Shown piece after piece: positions 10,329-19,301 of a DNA stretch of 64,000 nt (position 1 is the first letter of the stretch; each line of letters starts with the position of its first letter). A model generated the notes under the pieces. It made no database searches. It saw nothing but the letters and a program-made list of their open reading frames with translations, and had not been told where the DNA came from. Source of the stretch: Alcaligenes faecalis (GTDB lineage: Bacteria > Pseudomonadota > Gammaproteobacteria > Burkholderiales > Burkholderiaceae_B); assembly GCF_009497775.1 (NCBI RefSeq), contig NZ_CP031012.1, forward strand, positions 1,674,001-1,738,000, written 5' to 3'. The position numbers and the translations under genes were made by a program.

Positions 10329-10640
10329 ATGAAGAAATACTTAGCTGTTGTTGCTGCCTGTTTGTTCGCTGTTGCCGGTCAGGCCCAGGCCGATGATCAG
10401 GGCAAGGTTCTGTTTACCGGGGGCGCCAAGCCCATCGCCTGTGCGGTCTGTCATACCTTGGCTGATGCCGGTTCTGCCGGTGCCATCGGCCCCGATCTGG
10501 ATGAGTTGCAGCCCTCCAAAGAGCAAATTCTGAAGGTGATGAAAGAAGGGATGGGTGCCATGCCTTCTTTTGCCCAAACCTTGAGTGACGAAGAGCGTGA
10601 TGCTATCGCCACGTATGTCAGCTCTGTAGCGGGTCAGTAA
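10329..10640 (+). CDS. sorB: Small periplasmic cytochrome c, electron acceptor of sulfite dehydrogenase
   Basis: A 103-residue precursor with a Sec signal peptide cleaved after QAQA. It carries a single haem site CAVCH (Cys38, Cys41, His42) and a probable distal ligand Met78 in GAMPSF. The ATG at 10329 is chosen because AGGAAA sits just upstream; an earlier in-frame start would place a leader before the signal peptide. The gene is 54 bases after the molybdenum subunit on the same strand, so it most likely forms the SorB-type haem subunit. The symbol rests on context rather than a strong sequence signature. Confidence 0.8.
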   Translation: MKKYLAVVAACLFAVAGQAQADDQGKVLFTGGAKPIACAVCHTLADAGSAGAIGPDLDELQPSKEQILKVMKEGMGAMPSFAQTLSDEERDAIATYVSSVAGQ

Positions 10641-10672
10641 GTTCTGCCTGTTGTAGCCAGACGCTAGCCGCC

Positions 10673-12634
10673 TTACCCTTTCTGTTCCTGATCCGGAGGC
10701 AGAAATTCGGTAGGCGGCTTTTTGTTGGCATTGTGATGCAGGATGCGGGTGGGGCGGCCTGCTTCATCCAGCCAGATCTGGCCGATTCCGGAGCCATTCC
10801 AGACCCGTTCACCGTGTTTGCGCTGATCCGGCAGACGCGGGCTGATGCTCAGGTCGCGGCGTTGCGTAAACCAGTTCAGCGGCGAGCGCGGGGAGTAGAG
10901 CCAGCGGTTCAGGCGATCCAGCCAGTTCAGCAGACCTTCCGGAAATTCGTTCTTGATGCCGCTGCTGGTGACCTGCCAGATATGTGGAATGTGCCCGCTA
11001 TGGCGGACCTGTACATCGTAGACAAAGGAATAGTGCACATCGCCGGACAGAATCACGTAGTTACCGGGCGTGCGGGAATGCCTGAAGATGTTCAGCATGG
11101 TGTTGGCGGCACCCCGGTGGGCCATCCAGTTCTCGGCGTCCACCGTCAGAGCAAAGCCTGCGTAGGTGCAGATGCTTTGAATCACTTCGATCAGCTTGAC
11201 GCCAAACATGGGCGTGGGCGACACAATGATGGCGGCGCGTTCATCCAGCAGTTCGTGCTGAAGCTCGGTCAAGGATTCCCAATCCATCAACCCGGAAGGG
11301 CGGTTTGGCAAACGACGCTTATGCCAGCGGCGTGTACGTGTATCCAGCACGATCAGGGTGGGTTGGGTGCGCAGCACATAGTCCCATTGGCGAAACTCCA
11401 GCAGCTCCTTGATCAGTGCATCCTGGGTTTCATGTTCAAGACGCTGATGCTCATCCGGCTTGCTGGTCCAGCTGGTGACCGTATCCAGCACCGATTCAAA
11501 CACCTCGGGCCGGTTCCCCCAGCCCTGACACAACATATAGGCGATCAAGGCATTGCCCACGATCTGTCGTGAAAAAGGATGGCCGTATGCGGTGCTTTCC
11601 CATTTGGCAGACAGATTCCAGTCATCGGTGATGTCGTGGTCGTCAAAAATCATCAAGGTTTGCACGTGGGCCAAAAGGCGTGCTGCTTGGGGCAGATCCT
11701 GACGGAAACCATCCAACGCTATGGTCTCACTTTGCCAGCGTTGCTGGTGTTGAGGTTCCAGTTTGGGAGGCGCAGGCTCCGGGATGATTTGCCACGGGGT
11801 GGGGGACCAGACCAGCAAGTACATGGCCATGACTTCGGCCAGTGTCACCAGATGGTTATGCGCGTTGGCAGTGGTGAAAATCGGCTTTTCCACACCACCA
11901 AAAAAGCGCTCGCGCAGATCCTCGTTGGATTTGAAGGCGGGCAGCAGATCCGCGCGTCGATAGTAGCTGGCGGGGTGTTGGTAAAGAGATTCGCTATTCG
12001 AGACGACAGCGCCTTCCAGATATTCCCCATACAAGCCCAGCCGCTCAATCAAGGCATGAATGGCCCCCAGCATGGGGCCAGCCACATCGTCGGCGTAGAC
12101 CTGATCTCCGGACAGCATTAGTAAGGCAGGCCGGGCATTGGCGTGCGTAATGTGTTCGCTCAATACCGCATCAGCCTGAGCCAGGCCATCGCGCGCGGCG
12201 TGATGGGGCTTGCGACAGGAACCAAACATCAGATTGTCGGCGCGACTGGCCAGCACAAAGCTGGGTCGTGTCTGACCCTGGTGCAGCAGATGAGGGGCCC
12301 AGTCAGCGATCCCTTGCTCTGGCCCACCATCGGTTGAGGTGAGTAAATCGTAGTGAACAAGCGTGTCCTGGGGCAGGGCGGTCGTCAGCTGTATATCCAG
12401 AAAATGGATAAAGGCATGCTTGCCCAACTGAATGATGCGGCAGTGTTCGCTACTTAGTGGAATACGTTGGGGCGCGGCACCCTCTGCTTCCAGGAGCAGG
12501 TCCAGGGTCAAGGCCGAGCTGGCGACTAGCCATAAGACCAGGCGCTGGGAATCGAGGCGACGCAAAATAGGGCCTGCCAGTACAGGCGGCAGCGTGGACG
12601 GAAGTGGGGAGAGACTCAAACGGGTGACAGCCAA
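10673..12634 (-). CDS. PhoD-like metallophosphatase
   Basis: A 653-residue protein of the PhoD-like metallophosphatase superfamily, hydrolysing phosphomonoesters or diesters with a metal centre. Metal-binding motifs are recognisable in order: GSCRKPHH, LSGDQVYADD, IFDDHDITDDWN and SGDVHYSF. Around 200 N-terminal residues form a beta-rich domain ahead of the catalytic part. No signal peptide is evident, unlike classical secreted PhoD, so a cytoplasmic location is possible and the substrate is unknown. It converges on the cytochrome gene and may share a transcript with the two minus-strand genes upstream. Confidence 0.85.
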   Translation of the reverse strand: MAVTRLSLSPLPSTLPPVLAGPILRRLDSQRLVLWLVASSALTLDLLLEAEGAAPQRIPLSSEHCRIIQLGKHAFIHFLDIQLTTALPQDTLVHYDLLTSTDGGPEQGIADWAPHLLHQGQTRPSFVLASRADNLMFGSCRKPHHAARDGLAQADAVLSEHITHANARPALLMLSGDQVYADDVAGPMLGAIHALIERLGLYGEYLEGAVVSNSESLYQHPASYYRRADLLPAFKSNEDLRERFFGGVEKPIFTTANAHNHLVTLAEVMAMYLLVWSPTPWQIIPEPAPPKLEPQHQQRWQSETIALDGFRQDLPQAARLLAHVQTLMIFDDHDITDDWNLSAKWESTAYGHPFSRQIVGNALIAYMLCQGWGNRPEVFESVLDTVTSWTSKPDEHQRLEHETQDALIKELLEFRQWDYVLRTQPTLIVLDTRTRRWHKRRLPNRPSGLMDWESLTELQHELLDERAAIIVSPTPMFGVKLIEVIQSICTYAGFALTVDAENWMAHRGAANTMLNIFRHSRTPGNYVILSGDVHYSFVYDVQVRHSGHIPHIWQVTSSGIKNEFPEGLLNWLDRLNRWLYSPRSPLNWFTQRRDLSISPRLPDQRKHGERVWNGSGIGQIWLDEAGRPTRILHHNANKKPPTEFLPPDQEQKG

Positions 12635-12732
12635 AATCAGAAAAGATAATGGACAGTGCAGAGCCTATAAAGTTGCAGCTTCTGATGTTTCAGCGTGTGC
12701 AGGTGCTGTACGGGCAGAGGAACCCACGCCGC

Positions 12733-13110
12733 TTAGCTGTTCTCCACTTCCGGGCTTGCAGCCAGAAAAGAAGCGACTTGCGCGTCCAGATCGTCCTCAT
12801 GCACCACACGTACCGGAAAGCCGAGTTTTTCGCTCAAGGGAGCGACAAAGGCATTCAGGGAAAAGGCCATCAAGGCATTGCCGACGATCACCAGACTGCC
12901 AGCACAGGAAATGCGTAAACGGCTGCGGTTGTCCTTGAGCCATTGCGAGAACTCCTCCTTGTCTGCACCTTCCTCTGCACTGGGCAGCTCGCGGGTCAGC
13001 AAGACAAAGCGTTGTCCTTGATCCAGCAAAGCTTCCAGTTCTTCTTTCCAGTTGGATGGAGAGCTGTTTGAGACCCAGATACGGGGAAAATCCTGTGTAG
13101 CAACGTGCAT
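12733..13110 (-). CDS. Hypothetical protein, 125 residues
   Basis: Not recognised. The acidic protein begins MHVATQDFPRIWVSNSS and has alternating strands and helices. It includes an LVIVGNALMAFSLNAFVAPL stretch that is amphipathic rather than a clear membrane span. There is no signal peptide or metal motif. It lies 23 bases downstream of a TetR regulator gene on the same strand and upstream of the PhoD-like gene, so the three may form a transcript controlled by the divergent operators at 13803-13847. The reading frame is uninterrupted and has codon use like its neighbours. Confidence 0.6.
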   Translation of the reverse strand: MHVATQDFPRIWVSNSSPSNWKEELEALLDQGQRFVLLTRELPSAEEGADKEEFSQWLKDNRSRLRISCAGSLVIVGNALMAFSLNAFVAPLSEKLGFPVRVVHEDDLDAQVASFLAASPEVENS

Positions 13111-13133
13111 GTGCGGGTCCTGAGAGTGTCTGT

Positions 13134-13781
13134 TTATGATTTGTTTTGAATGTGCTGCTTTGTACCATCAATTAACAGGTTCAGGCCAGTGATAAAACGG
13201 CCTGTAAAGTCATCGGAAAAAATCGCCTCACGTGCTTGCCAGTTGCTGGGGTATTTTTCTTGGACCAATTCTAAAAAAGCCTGTTTGCGCAAAGGCAGAT
13301 CCAATGTGCTGCCAGGCCCCAAGGCCTGTTCTTCCATAACAAAACCCAGAATGTAGTAGATCAGGCTAAAGCTGGCCTCGGCAGCAAATTGGCTGTCGGC
13401 GCCTGCCTGCATGAAAGCGGATAAAAAGGCTTCGCTGGTGCGCAGTACATTGTCGGTGACGACGTAGGTGCCCGCAAAGACGCGGGCTCCGTCGCGTCTT
13501 TGCAAGAGGGCTTGCCGGAACTCCAGGGCCAAGTGCCGAACTTGCTCATCCCAGGCTTGGTCAGTTGGGTAATGTCGCGCCACGTTTTCTACCAGGGCGT
13601 CAGCCATGCCATCAATCAAGGCTTGCTTGGCATTGAAATGCCAATACAGCGAGGGGGCCTGAATATTCAGGGCCTGGGCCAGCTTGCGCAACGTCAGTCC
13701 TTCCAAACCCTCCTGGTCCAGCAGGTCCAGCGCTGTCTGGATGATGTGTTCGCGTTGAATACGGGGCGCTTTCGTTGCCAT
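13134..13781 (-). CDS. TetR-family transcriptional repressor (tetracycline-repressor-like C-terminal domain)
   Basis: A 215-residue regulator. The N-terminal helix-turn-helix occupies roughly residues 10-55 (TLRKLAQALNIQAPSLYWHF), the pattern seen in TetR(D)-like repressors, followed by a ligand-binding helical domain. It is divergent from an EmrAB-type efflux pair, and two CTAAC-N3-GTTAG palindromes sit between them. The simplest reading is a local repressor of the pump and of itself, released by a pump substrate. The inducer cannot be read from sequence. Confidence 0.9.
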   Translation of the reverse strand: MATKAPRIQREHIIQTALDLLDQEGLEGLTLRKLAQALNIQAPSLYWHFNAKQALIDGMADALVENVARHYPTDQAWDEQVRHLALEFRQALLQRRDGARVFAGTYVVTDNVLRTSEAFLSAFMQAGADSQFAAEASFSLIYYILGFVMEEQALGPGSTLDLPLRKQAFLELVQEKYPSNWQAREAIFSDDFTGRFITGLNLLIDGTKQHIQNKS

Positions 13782-13802
13782 GTTCTCTCCGATATTTGCA
13801 AC

Positions 13803-13847
13803 CTAACGATGTTAGTGTATCATTCGCTCATAGACTAACGGTGTTAG
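13803..13847. promoter_or_regulatory. Twin palindromic operators between tetR-type gene and efflux pair
   Basis: Two 13-bp palindromes, CTAACGATGTTAG at 13803-13815 and CTAACGGTGTTAG at 13835-13847, are 32 bp apart centre to centre, close to three helical turns. The whole segment is also an imperfect inverted repeat. It occupies the gap where both divergent promoters must lie, as expected for TetR-family operators. Confidence 0.75.
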
Positions 13848-13879
13848 GTTGTGATTTTTGATTGGGTAGAAATACGGTA

Positions 13880-15022
13880 ATGAGCACATCAACAACTTCG
13901 ACGGGACGCAAAGCACTGAGCTTGCGGCTGGCTCCTTGGCTGGGGTGTTTGGCCATTGTTGGGCTGCTCGTGTTGGCGACCACGCAGTGGAACGAGTGGA
14001 CCAGTAGCCGGCGCATACAGAGCACTCAGAATGCTTACGTGAAATCCGACTTTGCGGTGCTCAGTGCCAAGGTTTCGGGCTACGTGAAAGCCTTGCCCTT
14101 CGGGGATTATGAGCAGGTCAAGGCGGGAGATCTGATTGCGCAGATTGATCCGGCGGATTACGAATTGGCCGTGGCGGCTGCACAGGCAGATCAGTTCAAG
14201 GCGCAGGCTAATCTGGAAAATCTGGATAGTGAAATTGCACAGCAGCAGGCGCGTATTAAAGAGGCGCAGGCCAAGCTGCGCTCCGTGCAGGTGCGTGTGC
14301 GGCAATACCGCAATAATCCTTCACGTCAGGCAAGGCTGGTCAAGGAAGGCGCCTTGTCACGTCAGGGTTATGAAAACGCCCAGGCTGATTTGGACGAAGC
14401 CATCAGCCAAAGTGAAGCTGCGGCGGCGCAAGTGGAGCTGGCGAAAAACTCCCTGAAGGTGCTGCAGGGGCAGCGTGCGGTCCGTACCGCTGATTTGAAA
14501 TCGGTTGAAGCTGCCTTGGAGTCTGCTCGTCGCAATTTAGGCTATACGCGGATTGTGGCCCCTTTTGACGGGGTCTTGAACAAGCGTCATGTGCAAGTTG
14601 GCAGCTTGTTGAACCAAGGCACGCAGATTGTTTCCATCGTCCCCTTGGAGCAGGCCTACGTCATTGCGAACTACAAGGAAACGCAGCTTGCCCGCGTGCA
14701 GCCGGGGCAGCCGGTGGAGTTGTTCGTGGATGGCTTGCCTGGGGGGAATTGGCGGGGGCGTGTGGTCGAGATTGCACCCATGAGCGGGGCTGAATCCTCC
14801 TTGTTGCCGGCCGATAATGCCTCCGGGAATTTCACCAAAGTGGTGCAGCGCATACCTGTGCGTATCGAGCTGGAGCCGGGTCAGGCACAGTTGGAGCGCC
14901 TGCGTCCCGGCATGTCGGCCCAAGCCAGGATCGATACGGCGGGTTCTCCTGTTGCTGCTTATGACATGCCCGGCTTGAAACCGATTCGCCAGTTGGCTGT
15001 CGTTCCGGCGCAGGAGGGCTGA
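13880..15022 (+). CDS. EmrA/HlyD-type membrane fusion protein of a multidrug efflux pump
   Basis: Periplasmic adaptor linking an inner-membrane drug pump to an outer-membrane channel. From the ATG at 13880 it has 380 residues. There is a single N-terminal membrane anchor (about residues 15-37), then a biotinyl-lipoyl-like half (VLSAKVSGYVKALPF), a long coiled-coil hairpin from about 85 to 200 rich in Ala and Gln, and the second lipoyl half (RIVAPFDGVLNKRHVQVGS). An upstream in-frame TTG would add six residues but has no better ribosome site. The transporter gene follows after 2 bases. The pair is probably repressed by the divergent TetR-family protein. Confidence 0.9.
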   Translation: MSTSTTSTGRKALSLRLAPWLGCLAIVGLLVLATTQWNEWTSSRRIQSTQNAYVKSDFAVLSAKVSGYVKALPFGDYEQVKAGDLIAQIDPADYELAVAAAQADQFKAQANLENLDSEIAQQQARIKEAQAKLRSVQVRVRQYRNNPSRQARLVKEGALSRQGYENAQADLDEAISQSEAAAAQVELAKNSLKVLQGQRAVRTADLKSVEAALESARRNLGYTRIVAPFDGVLNKRHVQVGSLLNQGTQIVSIVPLEQAYVIANYKETQLARVQPGQPVELFVDGLPGGNWRGRVVEIAPMSGAESSLLPADNASGNFTKVVQRIPVRIELEPGQAQLERLRPGMSAQARIDTAGSPVAAYDMPGLKPIRQLAVVPAQEG

Positions 15023-15024
15023 TC

Positions 15025-16551
15025 ATGCGCCTCTCCCAACTGGTAGCCAATACGCAAACTGCACGTCCCGTTTTGACGGTGATTGCGATTTTTCTGGGTG
15101 CGGTCCTGACTACCGTGCAAGGGCGGCTGTTTTCTGCTGCCTTACCGGATTTGCGTGGTCAGTTTGGCTTGGATGTGCTGGAAGCTGCCTGGTTGGGGAC
15201 CGCCTTGAATGCGGCGCAATTGATTTCCATGCCAATTGCACCATGGCTGGCGACCGTCATCGGGCCGACTCGGGTTTTGCTGGCTCCAAGTCTGCTGTTG
15301 GGTTTGGTCGCCTTGTTGATTCCTTTCTTTGCTCATCATTATCCCGTTCTGCTAAGTCTGCATGCCTTGGCGGGACTGTGTCTGGGAATTTACCTGCCTT
15401 TGACGATGTCCCTGGCTTTGCGCAGCGTTCACCCTCGGTTGTGGCTGGCTGTCATGGCGGCGTACAGCTTGCGTGTGTCAACTGGCATGGATGCAGGATA
15501 TGGCACATCCGGTTTCCTGCTGGAAGAAATCAGTTGGCATTGGGTTTACTGGCCCACTGCTTTTGTGGGGCCATTGATTGCATTGCTGGCCTGGAAGGCC
15601 ATGCCATTGGCTCCAGTAGACCGGCCGCAACTGCAAAACGCGGACTGGGGTGGTATGGCCCTGTTTTGCACCGGCCTGGTCCTGGCTTTTGTGGGGATAG
15701 AGTCGGCTGAACGCTTGGGCTGGAGCGACTCTGGTCTGGTTGTTTCAGCCTTGTCTGGGGGCGCGCTGCTTGTCGTGGCTGCAATAGGGCGTGGCATGCG
15801 CAGGCAAAACTCCTTTGCCAGTCTGATGGCCCTGGGCAATCGCAATATTCGTATCTGTCTGATGATTGCTTGCCTGTTCGGTGTACTGATGACGCCAACG
15901 TCCTTGCTGATTCCCAGCTTTCTGACGCAGATGGGCGACTTGAAGCCGCTGCAAGCAGGCGCCGCCACCTGGATAGCGTTTTGGGCTTATCTGGCCTCGA
16001 CCCCCTTGGCAATTTATCTGGGTCGCCGTCTTGAGCCACGCCTGATGATGATTATCGGTTTAAGCATTCTCGCGTTCACGGCCTGCTTGGGGACTCATAT
16101 CAGCCACGACTGGCGGGTAGAACAGTTTGTCTCGATGCTGATTTTGCAGTCTGTGGGCGAGAGCAGCATGTTGATTGGTTTGATTGCTGCCTTTGTGACC
16201 AATCTGAATCCCCAACATGGAGTGGCATTGGGCGTGTATGTCCCCATCGCGCGTGTCTTTACGCCTGTCGCCGCAGCCACGCTGGTTTCCACTTGGCTGC
16301 GCATGGCCGGCGATATCAGCCGCAGCAGCCTCAGCAGTCATCTTGTAGAGGGTGACCCCTTGGTCATGGAGCGAGCCTCTGCAGGTTTGGCCGGTCTGGC
16401 TCGCATTCTGGCTCGTGAATCACAGGTGGCAGCACAGATCAGCGCCTACAACCTGGTGTTTTGGTGCAGTTTGCTGGCCTTGTGTCTGGCTGTGCTGCTG
16501 CGTTCTTCGCCACCCAATCCCATCGCGCCCCCCTTTGCCCGGTCTGTATAG
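15025..16551 (+). CDS. EmrB/QacA-type (DHA2) drug:proton antiporter
   Basis: A 508-residue major facilitator superfamily transporter with about 14 hydrophobic segments, the DHA2 topology. After a first membrane segment the sequence LPDLRGQFGLDVLEAAWLGT matches the conserved loop region of EmrB-like pumps. It is encoded 2 bases after its membrane fusion partner, so the two assemble as an EmrAB-like tripartite exporter. No TolC homologue is encoded here and it must come from elsewhere in the genome. Substrates are unknown. Confidence 0.9.
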   Translation: MRLSQLVANTQTARPVLTVIAIFLGAVLTTVQGRLFSAALPDLRGQFGLDVLEAAWLGTALNAAQLISMPIAPWLATVIGPTRVLLAPSLLLGLVALLIPFFAHHYPVLLSLHALAGLCLGIYLPLTMSLALRSVHPRLWLAVMAAYSLRVSTGMDAGYGTSGFLLEEISWHWVYWPTAFVGPLIALLAWKAMPLAPVDRPQLQNADWGGMALFCTGLVLAFVGIESAERLGWSDSGLVVSALSGGALLVVAAIGRGMRRQNSFASLMALGNRNIRICLMIACLFGVLMTPTSLLIPSFLTQMGDLKPLQAGAATWIAFWAYLASTPLAIYLGRRLEPRLMMIIGLSILAFTACLGTHISHDWRVEQFVSMLILQSVGESSMLIGLIAAFVTNLNPQHGVALGVYVPIARVFTPVAAATLVSTWLRMAGDISRSSLSSHLVEGDPLVMERASAGLAGLARILARESQVAAQISAYNLVFWCSLLALCLAVLLRSSPPNPIAPPFARSV

Positions 16552-16592
16552 GTCCAGGCAGCAAGGCGTTTTTTTAATCAAGGAGATTCATC

Positions 16593-16976
16593 ATGAAATT
16601 AGGTTTATGGACATTAGCTTGCACGGCATTGATGGCCTCAGCATCCGCTTGGGCCGCTGACGGTTCTGCCTCCGTACAGGGGCAGGTCTACAGCAAGAGT
16701 CGCGCTCAGGTTGTGCAGGAATTGGAGCTGGCACGCGAACAAGGGCTGATCAGCGTAGCGGCGCATGGCTATCCCCACGTGCCGCGCGGCCCTGTTAAAA
16801 CTCGTGCTCAGGTTGTTCAGGAGTTGCAAGAAGCGCAACAAGCCGGTTTGCTGGACTTCGCAGACGATGAGTATCCCGTCTTGCCTGCCGATGGTACTCA
16901 TAAGACGCGCCAGCAAGTTGTGCAGGAGCTGGAACAAGCCAAAAAGCAGGGCCGTCTTTTGTATGTAGCCCCATAA
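16593..16976 (+). CDS. Secreted DUF4148-type protein with three tandem repeats
   Basis: A 127-residue exported protein. A signal peptide (MKLGLWTLACTALMASASAWA) is followed by three near-identical units of about 35 residues, each opening with K(S/T)R-x-QVVQEL and a helix rich in Glu, Gln and Ala: SRAQVVQELELAREQGL, TRAQVVQELQEAQQAGL and TRQQVVQELEQAKKQGR. This is the DUF4148 signature common in Burkholderiales, normally present once or twice. A strong AAGGAGA site precedes the ATG. Function is unknown. The gene follows the efflux pair and might be read from its transcript. Confidence 0.82.
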   Translation: MKLGLWTLACTALMASASAWAADGSASVQGQVYSKSRAQVVQELELAREQGLISVAAHGYPHVPRGPVKTRAQVVQELQEAQQAGLLDFADDEYPVLPADGTHKTRQQVVQELEQAKKQGRLLYVAP

Positions 16977-17016
16977 GGCTGTACCTAGCTGCCGTTGAGG
17001 ACGGTGTCTAGCTTGT

Positions 17017-17056
17017 AAAAAGGGACTGAGCCTGCCTTTACGCAGCCTCAGTCCCT
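17017..17056. terminator. Bidirectional terminator between convergent genes
   Basis: AGGGACTGAG at 17021-17030 pairs with CTCAGTCCCT at 17047-17056, and the inner bases extend the stem. A-rich bases precede it and a short T-containing run follows. It separates the DUF4148 gene from the convergent MFS gene. Confidence 0.75.
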
Positions 17057-17090
17057 CTTGTTATGACGAAATTGCTTCGGGGGATGAGCT

Positions 17091-18305
17091 TCAAGCCTTG
17101 GCCAGAGGGCTACGCATCAAACGCAAGGCCACCAGTACCGACAAGCTGACTACCACGGCACTGACCAGATAAATCGCTTCCAGCCCCCAGGTTCCTGCCA
17201 CTGCCCCCAAGGCGGGCCCGGTGATGCCTAAAGAGATGTCCAGAAAGGCAACATAGGCACCCATGGCGACACCTCGGCTCTCGGGTGGGGCGCGGCGCAC
17301 GGCTTCCACACCAAAACCAGGAAAGGCCAGGGAGTAGCCCCATCCGGTCAAGGCGGCACCCAGGTAGGCAATGGCAGGGTTGTGGGCTCCCCAGATCAGC
17401 AAGAGGCCAACAGCTTCCACCAGCACGCATAACAATGCGACGCGTGCTCCGCCCAGCTTGTCGGGTAGATGACCAAAGAACATGCGCGCAGCAATGAAGG
17501 CGACGCCAAAGGCAGTGAAGGCCAGCGAAGCATTGCCCCAGTTGCGATCGGCAAAGAGCAGGGCAATAAAGGCGGTCAGACTACCAAAACCGACACTGCA
17601 CAGCAGCAAGCCCATACCAGCGCCCCAGACCAGACCCAGGACTTTGTAAAAAGGGGTGCGACGCAGCGCGGTGGGGGCGGTGGCACGGACCTTGAGCAGC
17701 ATCACTAGGGAAATCAATGGCAACAGAGTGACGGCGACGGAGATACCGTTAAAGCCGTAATCCTGGTTGACGGCAACCCCCAACGGAGCACCAATGGCAT
17801 AGGCGCCGTACATGGCCACACCGACCCAGGCCATGACTTTGCCTGCATTTTGAGGGCCAACCAGACCAATGCCCCAGCTCAAGGCACCCGTCACAATCAG
17901 GCTTTCACCGCAGCCCAGCAAGATACGGCCAATCACCAGTACCCAGACCGACAGGGTAGGTGTGCTGACAAAGCTTAAAGAAGCCAGATAGGCCAGACCG
18001 GACAAGCACATCACCATCAGTCCCAGCATGACGGCGTGTTTGGAGCCTTGCGTATCAGCCAGATTCCCGGCCCAGGCTCGTGACAGCAAAGCGGCTGCAA
18101 ATTGAACACCCACAACCAGGCCCACGACCAGCGTGCTCCTATCCAGCACATCGTGTACGTGCAAGGGCAGCACGGGAAGCGGCAGACCGATGCTCAGGAA
18201 ACTGACGAACACGGCCAGCGTAATAGGCAGCAGCGTTAGAAAAACATTGGCGGCAGGTGGTGACTGCGCCTTCGAGGTGGCTTGCGCCGAATTGGGTACA
18301 GACAT
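17091..18305 (-). CDS. YhhS-family major facilitator superfamily exporter
   Basis: A 404-residue, 12-segment transporter. SIGLPLPVLPLHVHD, the ALLSRAWAGNLADTQG loop and LGVTGP-like LGITGPALGAVAG match the YhhS/YfcJ group of proton-driven exporters. The ATG at 18305 is preferred over the upstream TTG at 18317 because GGAG lies 6-7 bases before it. It is divergent from a TetR-family gene with two TGARTAATTGCTC palindromes between them, so expression is probably controlled by that repressor. The substrate is unknown; members have been linked to resistance to several small toxic compounds. Confidence 0.88.
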   Translation of the reverse strand: MSVPNSAQATSKAQSPPAANVFLTLLPITLAVFVSFLSIGLPLPVLPLHVHDVLDRSTLVVGLVVGVQFAAALLSRAWAGNLADTQGSKHAVMLGLMVMCLSGLAYLASLSFVSTPTLSVWVLVIGRILLGCGESLIVTGALSWGIGLVGPQNAGKVMAWVGVAMYGAYAIGAPLGVAVNQDYGFNGISVAVTLLPLISLVMLLKVRATAPTALRRTPFYKVLGLVWGAGMGLLLCSVGFGSLTAFIALLFADRNWGNASLAFTAFGVAFIAARMFFGHLPDKLGGARVALLCVLVEAVGLLLIWGAHNPAIAYLGAALTGWGYSLAFPGFGVEAVRRAPPESRGVAMGAYVAFLDISLGITGPALGAVAGTWGLEAIYLVSAVVVSLSVLVALRLMRSPLAKA

Positions 18306-18320
18306 GAAACACTCCAAACA

Positions 18321-18363
18321 TGAGTAATTGCTCGATATTTGAGATAATATGAATAATTGCTCA
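18321..18363. promoter_or_regulatory. Twin operators in the divergent MFS/tetR-type promoter
   Basis: TGAGTAATTGCTC at 18321-18333 and TGAATAATTGCTCA at 18350-18363 are near-palindromic copies 29 bases apart. A TATAATAT-like -10 sequence lies between them. The second copy overlaps a possible ATG at 18349, which argues that the regulator really starts further downstream at 18391. Confidence 0.7.
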
Positions 18364-18390
18364 CATCGAAAACTCGCATTCGGAGTCCCT

Positions 18391-19026
18391 ATGCCAACGC
18401 TCCCTCAAGCCCGTCGTATCCCGCGTCAAAGCCGTTCCCGTGCTTTGGTGGAGGCGATTTTGGAGGCAACGGCTCGCGTTTTATCCGAGCGTGGCTATGC
18501 CGGTACCAATACCAACGTGGTCGCGGAAGTGGCTGGAGTCAGCGTGGGCTCGGTGTATCAGTACTTCCCGAACAAGGATTCCCTGATTGCCGCCTTGCAC
18601 GAGCGCCATGCCTTGCAAATGAATCAGGCCATGGAAAGCAGTCTGGCCGATACGCAGTCCCTGGGTTTGCGGGGGCGCTTGAGTGATCTGGTCAAAGCCT
18701 GGTTGGCCGCGCATCGGGTGGACCCGGAATTGCATCGGGTATTGGAAAAGGATTTTCCTTTCTTTGATGCGCCAGCCAGCGAGAGCCAGGCGGACCAGAG
18801 TATTCGTGACCGCATTCGTCAGTTGCTGGAAGAGCATCGCAGTGAGGTCGCTCCGCAGGATCTGGATTTAGCCACCTGGGTGGTGATGCAAAGTCTGGAG
18901 TCCCTGATTCATGGCGCGATCATTCCGCCCGGTGTGCCGTATCCACCGGAGCAGGTGGAAGAAGCCATTGTGGATTTGCTGTGTGGGTATTTGGGTTGTG
19001 CGAGCCCTGGGAAAGCGGGGAAGTGA
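18391..19026 (+). CDS. TetR-family transcriptional regulator
   Basis: A 211-residue regulator from the ATG at 18391, which has CGGAG just upstream; an in-frame ATG at 18349 lies inside an operator and lacks a ribosome site. The helix-turn-helix region reads NTNVVAEVAGVSVGSVYQYF, residues about 35-60. The C-terminal half is a helical effector domain ending in a short Gly- and Lys-rich tail. It is divergent from the YhhS-type exporter and is the probable repressor of both genes. A TTG microsatellite begins 47 bases after its stop. Confidence 0.9.
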   Translation: MPTLPQARRIPRQSRSRALVEAILEATARVLSERGYAGTNTNVVAEVAGVSVGSVYQYFPNKDSLIAALHERHALQMNQAMESSLADTQSLGLRGRLSDLVKAWLAAHRVDPELHRVLEKDFPFFDAPASESQADQSIRDRIRQLLEEHRSEVAPQDLDLATWVVMQSLESLIHGAIIPPGVPYPPEQVEEAIVDLLCGYLGCASPGKAGK

Positions 19027-19073
19027 GCGGAGTTGGCGAGCCGGTTTTCGAGTGAGTTTTGGCTCACATGAGT

Positions 19074-19115
<42 letters not shown>

Positions 19116-19301
19116 GCTGGCCGGACTCACCTTGGCTAAACGTATGCGCTGAATGGCATACAGCAAAACGAAGAACGAGATGACATAGCCAAGTTTACGA
19201 GTGTATAGATCGTCTGCTCATAGTCCTGGCTCAGATACCCAGGAGTCAGCAAACTCGTAAGGCTTCGATGTGCGTTTTACAGACCATCAAGAGCTTCCAA
19301 C

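Noticed and set aside
10733..12121. Long plus-strand frames opposite the PhoD-like gene
   Set aside because: They are shadows of a minus-strand gene with clear metallophosphatase motifs.
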